A DNA stretch of 48,974 nt from Pyrinomonadaceae bacterium (lineage in GTDB: Bacteria; Acidobacteriota; Blastocatellia; Pyrinomonadales; Pyrinomonadaceae). The first letter of the stretch is position 1; each line of letters starts with the position of its first letter. Position numbers and translations under genes: made by a program. The stretch covers positions 1 to 48,974 of the forward strand of contig JAICGQ010000002.1 in assembly GCA_025923035.1 (NCBI GenBank), written 5' to 3'. A model generated the notes under the pieces. The model was given only the letters and a program-made list of their open reading frames with translations, ran no database searches and was not told the DNA's origin. This document shows, piece after piece, positions 18,801 to 25,956 of this stretch.

Positions 18801-19260
18801 GCGCGCCGCTTGGCGCCCACGTTGCGCGTGTCGATGAAAAGAGGATCGATCGGCCGTCGGGTGTCCAGCCTTCGACCATGTCGGCGCCGGGATGCCACGT
18901 CAGACGCTTCGGCTCGCCGCCTTCGCTCGGCACGAGGTACACGTCAAAGTTACCGGCGTACTCGCCGCTGAATGCGATCCATCGTCCGTCAGGTGAAAAA
19001 TGCGGGTTCGTGGTTTGTCCCTGGAAGCTGGTGAGACGGCGTGCACTGCCGCCGGCGCGCGGGACGACCCAGATGTTGTTTGCGTAGGCGAACCCGATTT
19101 GAGTTGAGCTGACGGTGGGAGATCGCAGCAGTCGTGTTTGTCCTCCGTGACCGTTTTGTGCATCGACAAGATTCGTCGCAACGAAACAGGAAACAGCAAA
19201 ACAGATTACGAGCAGAGCAAGGCAGCGAATTACGACGACGGGAGAGATGTACTTAGACAT
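15823..19260 (-). CDS. Tricorn-like serine protease (S41), secreted
   Basis: A 1145-residue protein with a signal peptide or anchor (to about residue 34). Two beta-propellers (about 45-350 and 350-700) carry repeated TolB/WD40-like phrases (PHFSPDGRWIAFSGEY; SPDGKFVSYFSDKSGEYKL). A Gly/Pro/Ala-rich linker sits near 590-620. Next come a C1-type helical segment, a PDZ domain (about 850-930) and an S41 catalytic domain with the nucleophile Ser1027 in EMAGSGGD. Archaeal tricorn degrades oligopeptides; bacterial homologues with signal peptides act in the envelope. Shine-Dalgarno GGAGG lies 9 nt before the ATG at 19260. Divergent from the DUF2911 gene; followed by the VWA gene. Confidence 0.92.
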   Translation of the reverse strand: MSKYISPVVVIRCLALLVICFAVSCFVATNLVDAQNGHGGQTRLLRSPTVSSTQIGFAYANNIWVVPRAGGSARRLTSFQGQTTNPHFSPDGRWIAFSGEYAGNFDVYLVPSEGGEPKRLTWHPGADMVEGWTPDGRSILFSSTRATWAPSGAPRFWTVSSEGGVEEPMPIPRAYQGKISPDGTRIAYRMNNSWDEERRNYRGGQNRPIWIVDLKTYDLISPPWTDSKDTMPVWVGDSVYFISDRDGVANVWEFQTRTQKLTQVTKFTDFDVKSMDSGSGTIVFEQAGYVHELDPKSGKAKVVNIVATGDFPWMMPNWEDVSNRITNMAVSPTGKRVVVEARGEIFTIPADKGDVRNLTNSSGSAERDPAWSPDGKFVSYFSDKSGEYKLVIEAQDGLTPPREITIAKPTRYYTPSWSPDSKKLLFTDTNLKVWVLDIATEQAKVVGNDPWMVPQRTLNPTWSPDSKWVAYSGRLRSLYHAIFISNVETGESKQITDGLADAVWPTWDASGKYLWFLASTDFGLRSQWLDMTSYDRETTFGLYLAVLKKTDASPLLPESDEDRGVGTGRARPAPGACEPPAGAPAGGGGGGEGGETPAQRGPRGPVTVQIDFDGLSQRIIAIAGVAQRQYTDLQAGIDGTVFYLETGRGPGAPNELQRYRLCDRRVNTFASGVLAYEISADRRKIVYRAGGGGGGQFGGPGGGDGPAPAPQLFLVDADRNPPQAGAGRINYSLRMYLEPKEEFKQIFNEGWRLQRDYLYVPNMHGADWPGMKQMYGQFLPYVLHRADLNYLMDMMGAEIAVGHSYVRGGDMPTVPQQVGGLLGADFVIENGRYKVTRIFDNESWNPDLRSPLATPGANVNTGDYILAINGIELRAPDNIHRLLDGTANRQTTLTVNSQPVMEGSRTVTVIPVASEAALRGRAWVESNRRLVEKLSDGQLAYVYLPNTGQPGYTSFNRYYFSQQDKKGVVVDERFNGGGSAADYIIDVLQRDFDGYFNNVAGDRFPFTSPAAGIWGPKVMIINEMAGSGGDLMPYMFRRRKIGPLIGKRTWGGLVHTADTPPFVDGGSMIAPRGGFFTRDGKWAVENEGVGPDIDVENWPKDVIAGRDPQLERAVQEAMRMLKEKPVNRSATEPPPPTWGKRPASN

Positions 19261-19318
19261 CTGACGTGTCCTCCAAAAGTGGCAAGTTTGCTAGAGCTAC
19301 AGCGCAAGCGCGGACGGA

Positions 19319-19347
19319 TTGAATTGTCTGTAGGCGGATTGTATCAT
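19319..19347 (+). promoter_or_regulatory. Sigma-70-like promoter for the DUF2911-CYTH-DUF3298 genes
   Basis: TTGAAT (19319-19324), a 17-nt spacer, then TATCAT (19342-19347). It is followed by a GAGGAG ribosome site at 19364-19369 and the ATG at 19381. Spacing is ideal and both hexamers are close to consensus. Confidence 0.55.
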
Positions 19348-19380
19348 GCGGCAAACCCATCTTGAGGAGAAAGCCAGACA

Positions 19381-20334
19381 ATGAGTTCCCTGAAACGTAG
19401 CAGCATAACCATCTTCGCAGCTTTGTTTGTTCTCTGCTTCGCCGTTTCTGCATCAGCCCAAGTGGTTGTACCGCAGCCGAGTCAAAAGGCGAGTGTGATG
19501 CAAAGGATCGGGGTAACCGACATCACGATCACCTACTTCCGTCCGGGCGTGAAAGGCCGCAAAATCTGGGGCGATCCGCTGCCGGAACAGGCGGCTGCAG
19601 CGAAAGGTGAGGCGACGCTCGACAACCAAAACCAGCGTCCCAAAGACGCGGCGATCGTTCCTTACGGACACGTCTGGCGCACCGGCGCTAATGACGCAAC
19701 GACGTTCGTGGTCACCGACGACGTGCTTATCAACGGTCAAAAACTTGCCGCGGGCACTTACAGCCTGCACACCATACCGACGAAAGACGAGTGGACGATC
19801 GTCTTCAACGGCACCGCGAATCAGTGGGGAAGTTTCAACTACGATGCGTCGAAGGACACGTTGCGCGTGAAAGCGAAACCGTCGACGGTGAGCGAAAACC
19901 AGGAATGGCTCGCGTTTTCGTTCGACCCGGTCAGCGAAGACTCCGCGCAGGTGAACATTCGCTGGGAAAAGATCAGCGTGCCTTTCACGGTTAAAGTACC
20001 GGACGTGCCCGCCGCCACGATGGCGCGTTTGAAGACCACTGTCGGCGCCGCGAAACCCGACGATTGGCGCACGCCTTTGCAGGCCGGGAATTACTTGATC
20101 AACAACTCGAATGCCGCCGACGATGCTCAAGGCATGGCGTGGATCGAACAGTCGATCAAAGTGAAAGAGACGTTCCAGAATCTCGCGGGCAAGGCGAACG
20201 CGTTGTACAAGGCGGGCAAGAAAGACGAGGCCTTCGCAGTCGGAGATCAGGCGATTCAACGCGGCAAGGCCGATAAGGTCGACACGACGAATTTCGAGAA
20301 ACGCCTCGCCGACATGAAGGCCGGCAAGATTTAA
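19381..20334 (+). CDS. Secreted DUF2911 protein with helical C-terminus
   Basis: A 317-residue protein with a signal peptide (to about residue 26, SASAQ). Residues about 40-190 are a DUF2911 domain with its hallmark blocks ITYFRPGVKGRKIWG, YGHVWRTGANDATTF and LAAGTYSLHTIPTKDEWTIV. The last 100 residues are helical and TPR-like (QNLAGKANALYKAGKKDEAF). The molecular function of DUF2911 is unknown; it is common in Acidobacteriota and Bacteroidota. First gene of a three-gene run with tight spacing (12 and 8 nt). Confidence 0.9.
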   Translation: MSSLKRSSITIFAALFVLCFAVSASAQVVVPQPSQKASVMQRIGVTDITITYFRPGVKGRKIWGDPLPEQAAAAKGEATLDNQNQRPKDAAIVPYGHVWRTGANDATTFVVTDDVLINGQKLAAGTYSLHTIPTKDEWTIVFNGTANQWGSFNYDASKDTLRVKAKPSTVSENQEWLAFSFDPVSEDSAQVNIRWEKISVPFTVKVPDVPAATMARLKTTVGAAKPDDWRTPLQAGNYLINNSNAADDAQGMAWIEQSIKVKETFQNLAGKANALYKAGKKDEAFAVGDQAIQRGKADKVDTTNFEKRLADMKAGKI

Positions 20335-20346
20335 TCAACCCCCGCA

Positions 20347-20925
20347 ATGGGCGTAGCAAAGTTAACGGAACAGAATACGGTTGTTCCCGAGAGTAAGTAC
20401 GCGCGCGTCGAGCGTGAACGCAGGTTTCTGCTTAGAGATCTGCCGGAAGGGCTGACGCGCGCGGATCCGCATCTGCAAATCACCGACAATTACATCACCG
20501 GCACGCGTCTGCGTCTGCGCAAAGTCCGCGACCCGCGAACAAACAAGTGGATCGTGAAGTTCACGCAAAAGTTCGCGCCGAACCCTGACGACCTCTCACG
20601 CACGATCATCACCAACACGTATCTCAACCCGCTCGAAGCCGACACTCTCTCCGTCTTCAGCACCAACGAGATCCGCAAAAACCGCTATTACTTCGACTTC
20701 GAGGGACGCCGATTTTCGATCGATATGTTCCTTGGCGATCTCTTCGGCCTGGTGCTCGCCGAAGTCGGTTTCGAAACTGACGAAGAGCTCGACAATTTTC
20801 GCAAGCCACCATTCGCACTTGCCGAGGTCACCAACGAACCATTGTTCAGCGGCGGCAGGCTGTGCGAACTTACGTTCCCGGAAGTGCGGGAAGCGATTCT
20901 CAAATCGCGCTTGATCACCACGTAG
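20347..20925 (+). CDS. CYTH-domain (triphosphate tunnel) protein
   Basis: A 192-residue cytoplasmic protein resembling CYTH / triphosphate tunnel metalloenzymes. The start motif is ERERRFLL at residues 22-29, so the canonical ExExK reads ExExR (Glu22, Glu24, Arg26). It is followed by the tunnel-strand pattern GTRLRLRKVRDPRTNKWIVK with Arg and Lys on alternate positions, and the acidic IDMFLGDLFGLVLAEVGFET block. Family members hydrolyse inorganic triphosphate or thiamine triphosphate, or make cAMP (class IV cyclase); the activity cannot be chosen from sequence. Second gene of the DUF2911 run. Confidence 0.8.
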   Translation: MGVAKLTEQNTVVPESKYARVERERRFLLRDLPEGLTRADPHLQITDNYITGTRLRLRKVRDPRTNKWIVKFTQKFAPNPDDLSRTIITNTYLNPLEADTLSVFSTNEIRKNRYYFDFEGRRFSIDMFLGDLFGLVLAEVGFETDEELDNFRKPPFALAEVTNEPLFSGGRLCELTFPEVREAILKSRLITT

Positions 20926-20933
20926 AACAAAAC

Positions 20934-22112
20934 ATGCGATCACGTTCAATCGCTCTTCTGTTGCTGATCGCCGCGGTCGCGGCCGTCATTTCCGCCGGGG
21001 CCGCCGGCTGTCGCAAGTCGTCCACACCGCCTCCGGCTGCGTCGGCGCCGCCACCGCCGCCAGTCGAGCAACCGTTGAATCATGCCGCAGGCGGCGCAAC
21101 ACCACCGCCGCAAACGAAACACTTCAAAGGCTCGATCGGTTCAACCCTTGACTTGCAGATGAAGCTCGTCCGAAACGGCGAACAGCTTACCGGCAGTTAT
21201 TTTTATCAAAAGGTCGGAACGCGCATTACTTTGAAGGGCACCATCGACAAGGACGGCAACTTCACGCTCGACGAGTTTGATCCGAGCGGCAAGCAGACCG
21301 GCATATTCAAAGGTCTCTGGCAAATCAAAGCCGAGGACGGACTGATCACGCTCGCCGGAAACTGGTCCAAGCCTCCCGGCGAAAAGGGCGACGACAAGAA
21401 GACGGCGTTCTCAGTTCACGAAGAGCCGATCAACTTCAGTGCTGACGTCGACGTGGTGGCGAAATCCGTCAAGGAAAACAATAAGAAGTTGAACTACGAG
21501 ATCGACGCGCAGTATCCGCAACTCACAGGCGGAAACAATCCGCACCTCGAGAAGTTTAATCAGCTCGCGCGGATGGTGGTGATGAAGAGCGTCGCCGGTT
21601 TCAAGAAAGACATGCAACCGGAAGAAGGCGAGGAACCGCCGCCGGAAGGATCGATGGGCAGCGACCTCGGCATCGGTTACACCATTCTGTTGGCCCAGGA
21701 CGATCTCGTCAGCGTGCAGTTTGACATTGGCAGTTACTACCAGGGCGCCGCGCATCCTAATTCACACACGGAAACGCTCAACTACGACCTGAAAAACGGG
21801 AAGCAGTTGAAGCTGGCGGATCTATTCAAACCCGGTTCGAAGTATCTGCAGACGCTGGCGACCTACTGCATCGCGGATCTGAAGAAACAGTGGAAAGAAA
21901 AGAACGCGGAGGTGTTGGAGGACCAGTTGAAAGAGGGCACGGCGCCGACGGCGAAAAACTACGAAAGCTGGACCATCACGAAGCGCGGGCTTGGAATCAA
22001 TTTCGATTCGTACCAGGTTGCGCCGTACGCGGCGGGTCCGCAGTCTGTGACGGTGCCGTATTCGTCGCTTAAGGAAATTATTAAACCTGATGGGCCGGTT
22101 GGTCTGTTTTGA
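20934..22112 (+). CDS. DUF3298-family lipoprotein
   Basis: About 392 residues from ATG 20934, 8 nt after the CYTH stop; the frame is open upstream within the CYTH gene but that part is spurious. The lipoprotein-like N-terminus has a long hydrophobic stretch ending GAAGC at about residue 23, followed by a Pro/Ala-rich linker. Residues about 60-150 form a beta-rich domain (GSTLDLQMKLVRNGEQLTGS). The remainder is a DUF3298-type (RsiV-like) domain with GKQLKLADLFKPGSKYLQTL and GLGINFDSYQVAPYAAGPQS. The 3' end overlaps the convergent MFS gene by 32 nt. Confidence 0.85.
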   Translation: MRSRSIALLLLIAAVAAVISAGAAGCRKSSTPPPAASAPPPPPVEQPLNHAAGGATPPPQTKHFKGSIGSTLDLQMKLVRNGEQLTGSYFYQKVGTRITLKGTIDKDGNFTLDEFDPSGKQTGIFKGLWQIKAEDGLITLAGNWSKPPGEKGDDKKTAFSVHEEPINFSADVDVVAKSVKENNKKLNYEIDAQYPQLTGGNNPHLEKFNQLARMVVMKSVAGFKKDMQPEEGEEPPPEGSMGSDLGIGYTILLAQDDLVSVQFDIGSYYQGAAHPNSHTETLNYDLKNGKQLKLADLFKPGSKYLQTLATYCIADLKKQWKEKNAEVLEDQLKEGTAPTAKNYESWTITKRGLGINFDSYQVAPYAAGPQSVTVPYSSLKEIIKPDGPVGLF

Positions 22113-23334
22113 TTCGTGAAAAGTAAAACGCGAGCAGGAAGGCGACGAGCATGATCGCGGCGCCGGTCCAGAAAGTGACAAACAGCGAGTGGTCGCTCAT
22201 GTAATGCGCGACGCCATCCGCGCCCATGTGCGCGATCGGGCTCGCGATTAACAACGCCGCCACAGATGGTCCGATAGCACGCGCCATGCTCGCGACCGAC
22301 TGAGTTACGCCGAGGACGGTTCCTTGTTCTTCCGCTCCGGCACTCTTCGAAGCGAGACTCGTCAGCGCCGGCGTCGCTAGCGAGTTGCCCATCGAGAACA
22401 CGCCTCCGCCAAGCAACAGCGCACCGAGTCCTCCCGCCGCCGGTCCGACAAACGGAACCGCAAACAAGCTGATCGCGAAACACAGCGCGCCGACGATGAT
22501 CAGCGGCAACTCGCCGAAACGCTTTACGAGGCGTCCGATCAGTCCACCCTGAATGATCACAGCGATGATGCCGACGTAGGCGAACAAGTATCCGGTGTGT
22601 TGCGCGTCGTAACCGAAGCGAAACATCGTGTACAGCGAAAACGACGTCGTCATGATCGAGAACGCCACGACGAACAGGAAGTAGATCGTCAAGATAAACG
22701 CGAGCCGCGGTTGTTTTAGTGATTCAAATAGCTGACCGAAGCCACGGCCGCGCGCGGCACGGTTCGTCGCTGGTCGTTGGGCTGTCACTGTTTCCGGCAA
22801 TCTGAAGTACAGCAGAATCGCGTTTGCGAAACATAAGCCGGCTGCGAAGAGGAACGGCACCTGAATTCCCCAGCGACTCAAGATGCCGCCGATCGCTGGT
22901 CCAAAAACGAAACCGACGCCGAATGCTGCGCCGATCAAACCCATTCCGGTTGCGCGGTTTTCTTTGGTAGTGATGTCGGCGATGTATGCCTGCGCGGTTG
23001 AGATGTTTCCGCCGGTGATGCCGTCGAGAATGCGTCCGACGAACAGCATCGTGAGCGATCGCGCAAAGCCGAGCACGAGAAAACCGATGCCTGTGCCGAT
23101 GATCGAAACGAGCAGCACTGGGCGGCGTCCGTATTTATCTGACAGGCCACCGAGAATCGGTGAGAAGATCAGTTGCATGACCGAGTAGGACGCGAACAGC
23201 AGTCCGATTGTGCGAGGTGTGGCGTTGAATATCGTCCCCTCCGCATAGAACGGCAAGACCGGAATAACAATCCCAAACCCCACGAGATCGATGAAAACAG
23301 TGGTAAGGATGACGATGAGAGGCGAACGGTTCAT
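22081..23334 (-). CDS. Major facilitator (DHA1-like) transporter
   Basis: A 417-residue, about 12-helix MFS protein. The first helix has the TetA/multidrug pattern FIDLVGFGIVIPVLPFYA. Motif A between helices 2 and 3 is GGLSDKYGRRP, and the helix-5 block is GLIGAAFGVGFVFGPAIGG (antiporter motif C type). It resembles proton-driven drug exporters of the TetA group, but no substrate can be assigned and no resistance is claimed. Its last 32 nt overlap the 3' end of the DUF3298 gene on the other strand. A 32-nt dispersed motif lies only 4 nt before its ATG. Confidence 0.9.
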   Translation of the reverse strand: MNRSPLIVILTTVFIDLVGFGIVIPVLPFYAEGTIFNATPRTIGLLFASYSVMQLIFSPILGGLSDKYGRRPVLLVSIIGTGIGFLVLGFARSLTMLFVGRILDGITGGNISTAQAYIADITTKENRATGMGLIGAAFGVGFVFGPAIGGILSRWGIQVPFLFAAGLCFANAILLYFRLPETVTAQRPATNRAARGRGFGQLFESLKQPRLAFILTIYFLFVVAFSIMTTSFSLYTMFRFGYDAQHTGYLFAYVGIIAVIIQGGLIGRLVKRFGELPLIIVGALCFAISLFAVPFVGPAAGGLGALLLGGGVFSMGNSLATPALTSLASKSAGAEEQGTVLGVTQSVASMARAIGPSVAALLIASPIAHMGADGVAHYMSDHSLFVTFWTGAAIMLVAFLLAFYFSRIKTDQPAHQV

Positions 23335-23338
23335 GTCC

Positions 23339-23370
23339 GGTCAGTTAAAAGGACTTTTAGAATTCCCTTT
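23339..23370 (-). repeat. Dispersed 32-nt motif, copy 2
   Basis: On the minus strand this reads AAAGGGAATTC, then AAAAG, then TCCTTTTAACTGACC. It matches the block at 1545-1576 in the first 8 and last 15 positions and less well in between. It lies between DoxX and the MFS start codon. Confidence 0.55.
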
Positions 23371-23379
23371 GACATGTGT

Positions 23380-23395
23380 CTCCCGCTAGCGGGAG
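23380..23395. terminator. Palindrome CTCCCGCTAGCGGGAG after DoxX
   Basis: A perfect 16-nt palindrome (6-bp stem, CTAG loop) 7 nt beyond the DoxX stop codon on the minus strand. No T-run follows, so it may slow or partially terminate transcription, or protect the mRNA 3' end, rather than act as a full terminator. Confidence 0.4.
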
Positions 23396-23402
23396 GTCAG
23401 TC

Positions 23403-23864
23403 TCAGCGGCGTCGGCCGCGGGCGCCCGGTCCTCCGCTTCCACTCAACGCTTTATCAACGGACGCCTGACCGCCGCCTGCGATGAGCAACGCGAGCGACA
23501 TCGCCAGCAATGACAACGGATACTCGTAACCGCGATTACTCGCGAAGAACCCGCCCGACCAATGCACACCGATAATCGCCGTCAACATCGTGCACGCGAT
23601 CAGAAAAGCACCAACCCGCGTCAGAAATCCGAGCACGATGCATATTCCGCCGACAAATTCCGAGAACGCCGCGGCTGCCATCCACAGCCACGCGGGCCGC
23701 ATGAACCCAAACGGTGTGTTATTCGCGATGAAGGCGTTGAAACCGGGCCCACCAAAACTGCCGAGCACCTTTTGCGCGCCGTGCGCGATCATGACCGCGC
23801 CGAGGCCGAGACGAATAGGCAGTGTGAACCATGTCGAGGACGTGGCAATCAGTCTACGAAACAT
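23403..23864 (-). CDS. DoxX-family membrane protein
   Basis: About 153 residues from ATG 23864, which has a GGAG ribosome site; a longer frame to 23945 has no support. Four predicted helices carry the DoxX signature pieces LGLGAVMIAHGAQKVLG, FSEFVGGICIVLGFLTRVGA and LLAMSLALLIAGGG. The C-terminus is Gly/Arg-rich. Family members are small membrane proteins linked to oxidative-stress complexes or quinone-associated oxidation in some bacteria; the role here is unknown. Divergent from the M61 peptidase gene (89-nt gap). Confidence 0.88.
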   Translation of the reverse strand: MFRRLIATSSTWFTLPIRLGLGAVMIAHGAQKVLGSFGGPGFNAFIANNTPFGFMRPAWLWMAAAAFSEFVGGICIVLGFLTRVGAFLIACTMLTAIIGVHWSGGFFASNRGYEYPLSLLAMSLALLIAGGGQASVDKALSGSGGPGARGRRR

Positions 23865-23953
23865 GTGATTCTCCGATTGGTTGTTACAAACGCTGACGAT
23901 ATTAACCCATTCTCTTAGATCCGTGGTTATATTCCGTAGTAACATTCGCCTGC

Positions 23954-25843
23954 ATGCCGATACTCAAAACCCGAGCGGTCACTGCCCCGACACTGTTTGC
24001 GATTCTGCTTCTTTTCGGCGTTTCGGTTTACGGACAAACGTCACCGGAAATCGCGTTTACCGTTTCGATGCCGCGTCCGCATACGCACCTGTTCGACATC
24101 GACGTCTCAATCAAACGTGGTCCAGCGGCAACAGCGCCGAACGAAGAGCTGCTGGTGATGCCGGTCTGGACGCCAGGTTCTTATCTGGTGCGCGAGTTTG
24201 AACGCAACGTGCAGGACTTCACCACGACCGACGCCGCGGGCAAGCCACTCAACTGGGAGAAGATCAACAAGAACACGTGGCGTGTCGTGACCAACGGTTC
24301 TCGCGATTGGCGTGCGACCTACAAAGTTTACGCAAACGAACTTTCCGTTCGCACCAGCGAGCTGAATTCGAGTCACGCTTACTGGAACAACGCGAACCTG
24401 CTGATGTATCTCGAAGGCTTTCTGACGAGTCCTTCGACGGTGCGTGTGGTCGCGCCGGACGTGTGGAAAGTCGCCACCGGACTACCCGGCGTGCCCGGTC
24501 AGCGCAACACATTCCGCGCCGAAAACTTCGACGTGCTTTACGACTCGCCGTTCGAAGTCAGTAACTTCAAGAGCATTCTTTTTAACGTGAAAGGCGTTCC
24601 GCATCGCATCGTGATCGACGGAGCAGGGAACTACGAGCCGGAGCGCCTGCGACGCGACGTGCAGAAGATCGTCGAGACGCAGGTGGAATTGATGGGCGGC
24701 GAGATTCCGTATCGCGACTACACGTTCATCCTGCATCTGCGCTCGAACACGGGCGGCGGACTCGAACATGCAAACTCCACGTCACTCGGTTATTCGCCCT
24801 TCGGTTTCGCGATTACACGCGGCGATCGCCTAACTTCGGCGTCGCCCAATGCAGCCGAAGCGCAACGCGATTATCGCGGCTTTCTTTCGCTCGTGTCGCA
24901 CGAGTTCTTTCACCTGTGGAACGTGAAGCGCATTCGCCCGGACGCGCTTGGTCCATTCGATTACACGAAGGAAAACTACACGAAGCTGCTGTGGGTGGCG
25001 GAGGGAATTACCGACTACTATTCCGATCTCACGTTGCGTCGCGCGGGGTTGATCACGGACGGCGATTTCATCGGCGCGACAGCGCGCGCGATACAGGCGT
25101 TGCAGAACACGCCGGGACGGCTGGTCCAAAGCGTTGAAGAGTCGAGCTTCGATGCGTGGGTGAAGTTTTACCGGCCCGATGAGAACACGATCAACTCGCA
25201 GGTTTCTTACTACGACAAAGGCGCGATCCTTGGCCTGTTACTCGACCTCGAGATTCGCAAACGAAGCAACGGAGCGAAGTCGCTCGACGACGTGATGCGC
25301 ACGCTTTACACCGAATTCTTCAAGAAGAACCGCAACTACACGCCCGCCGATTTTCAGAAAGCAGCGGAAGCAGCCGCGGGCGGGAGTCTGGAAGATTTTT
25401 TCGCGAACTACGTGCGCGGCAGGGAAGAGCTGAATTACAACGCCGCGTTCGAGGCGGTTGGCCTGCGTTTGGAGACGACGTTGCTTGGTGCGAATAACCA
25501 GCCTCTCGAGCGCATCAATTTCGGCGCCGACCTTCGGCAGGACCAAGATCGTGTGATGGTGACTCGCGTTTACGCAGGTTCTCCGGCTTACGATCAGGGG
25601 CTGAACACTGGCGATCAGATCGTAGCGCTCGACAACGTGCGGGTGACGCGCGACTTCTTCAACGCTCGCATCGCGGAAAAGAAGCCCGGCGATATTATCA
25701 ACCTGACGATCTTTCGTTTTGACGAGTTGAGTACGTTATTAATCAAACTTGGTGGACGAACCGACGGCACGTTCCGGATCGTTCCCCTGCCGTCACAAAC
25801 AGAAGCGCAGAAGAGAATGTTGCGCGGTTGGTTAGGTGGTTAG
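23954..25843 (+). CDS. Secreted M61-family (glycyl aminopeptidase) metallopeptidase with PDZ
   Basis: A 629-residue protein with a signal peptide (to about residue 25, SVYGQ). The N-terminal beta domain has VMPVWTPGSYLVREFERNVQ, typical of M61. The zinc motif is H316-E317-F-F-H320 (SHEFFHLWNVKRIRP) with a downstream acidic WVAEGITDYYSDL block carrying the third ligand Glu. A C-terminal PDZ domain (about residues 515-610) contains GSPAYDQGLNTGDQIVALDN. Predicted to be a periplasmic aminopeptidase preferring small N-terminal residues (family knowledge). The stop codon runs directly into heptamer repeat copy C. Confidence 0.93.
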   Translation: MPILKTRAVTAPTLFAILLLFGVSVYGQTSPEIAFTVSMPRPHTHLFDIDVSIKRGPAATAPNEELLVMPVWTPGSYLVREFERNVQDFTTTDAAGKPLNWEKINKNTWRVVTNGSRDWRATYKVYANELSVRTSELNSSHAYWNNANLLMYLEGFLTSPSTVRVVAPDVWKVATGLPGVPGQRNTFRAENFDVLYDSPFEVSNFKSILFNVKGVPHRIVIDGAGNYEPERLRRDVQKIVETQVELMGGEIPYRDYTFILHLRSNTGGGLEHANSTSLGYSPFGFAITRGDRLTSASPNAAEAQRDYRGFLSLVSHEFFHLWNVKRIRPDALGPFDYTKENYTKLLWVAEGITDYYSDLTLRRAGLITDGDFIGATARAIQALQNTPGRLVQSVEESSFDAWVKFYRPDENTINSQVSYYDKGAILGLLLDLEIRKRSNGAKSLDDVMRTLYTEFFKKNRNYTPADFQKAAEAAAGGSLEDFFANYVRGREELNYNAAFEAVGLRLETTLLGANNQPLERINFGADLRQDQDRVMVTRVYAGSPAYDQGLNTGDQIVALDNVRVTRDFFNARIAEKKPGDIINLTIFRFDELSTLLIKLGGRTDGTFRIVPLPSQTEAQKRMLRGWLGG

Positions 25844-25948
25844 TGCTTAGTACTTTGTGCTTTGTACTTTGTTCGCTAGTGTGGCGTTCTACTCAGTTCG
25901 GATCGTTGAGCATGCGAACAAAGTACTAAGCACAAAGTACTAAGTTCG
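25844..25948. repeat. Heptamer-built inverted repeat, copy C (best conserved)
   Basis: The arms 25846-25876 and 25914-25944 are 31 nt long and complementary at 30 of 31 positions, with a 37-nt loop. The left arm is a run of heptamers TACTTTG, TGCTTTG, TACTTTG ending TTCGC; the right arm mirrors it. It begins right after the TAG of the M61 gene and ends 8-12 nt before the ATG of the enoyl-CoA hydratase gene. Confidence 0.85.
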
Positions 25949-25956
25949 AGAAAAAA

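Noticed and set aside
19453-20259. 268-codon minus-strand frame opposite DUF2911
   Set aside because: The plus-strand gene has signal peptide, domain blocks, promoter and ribosome site; this one has none.
22081-23334. Tetracycline resistance determinant
   Set aside because: Shares general DHA1/TetA motifs only; sequence does not support a specific drug.
25844-25948. CRISPR array
   Set aside because: Repeat units are 7 nt with no spacers and the two halves are inverted relative to each other.
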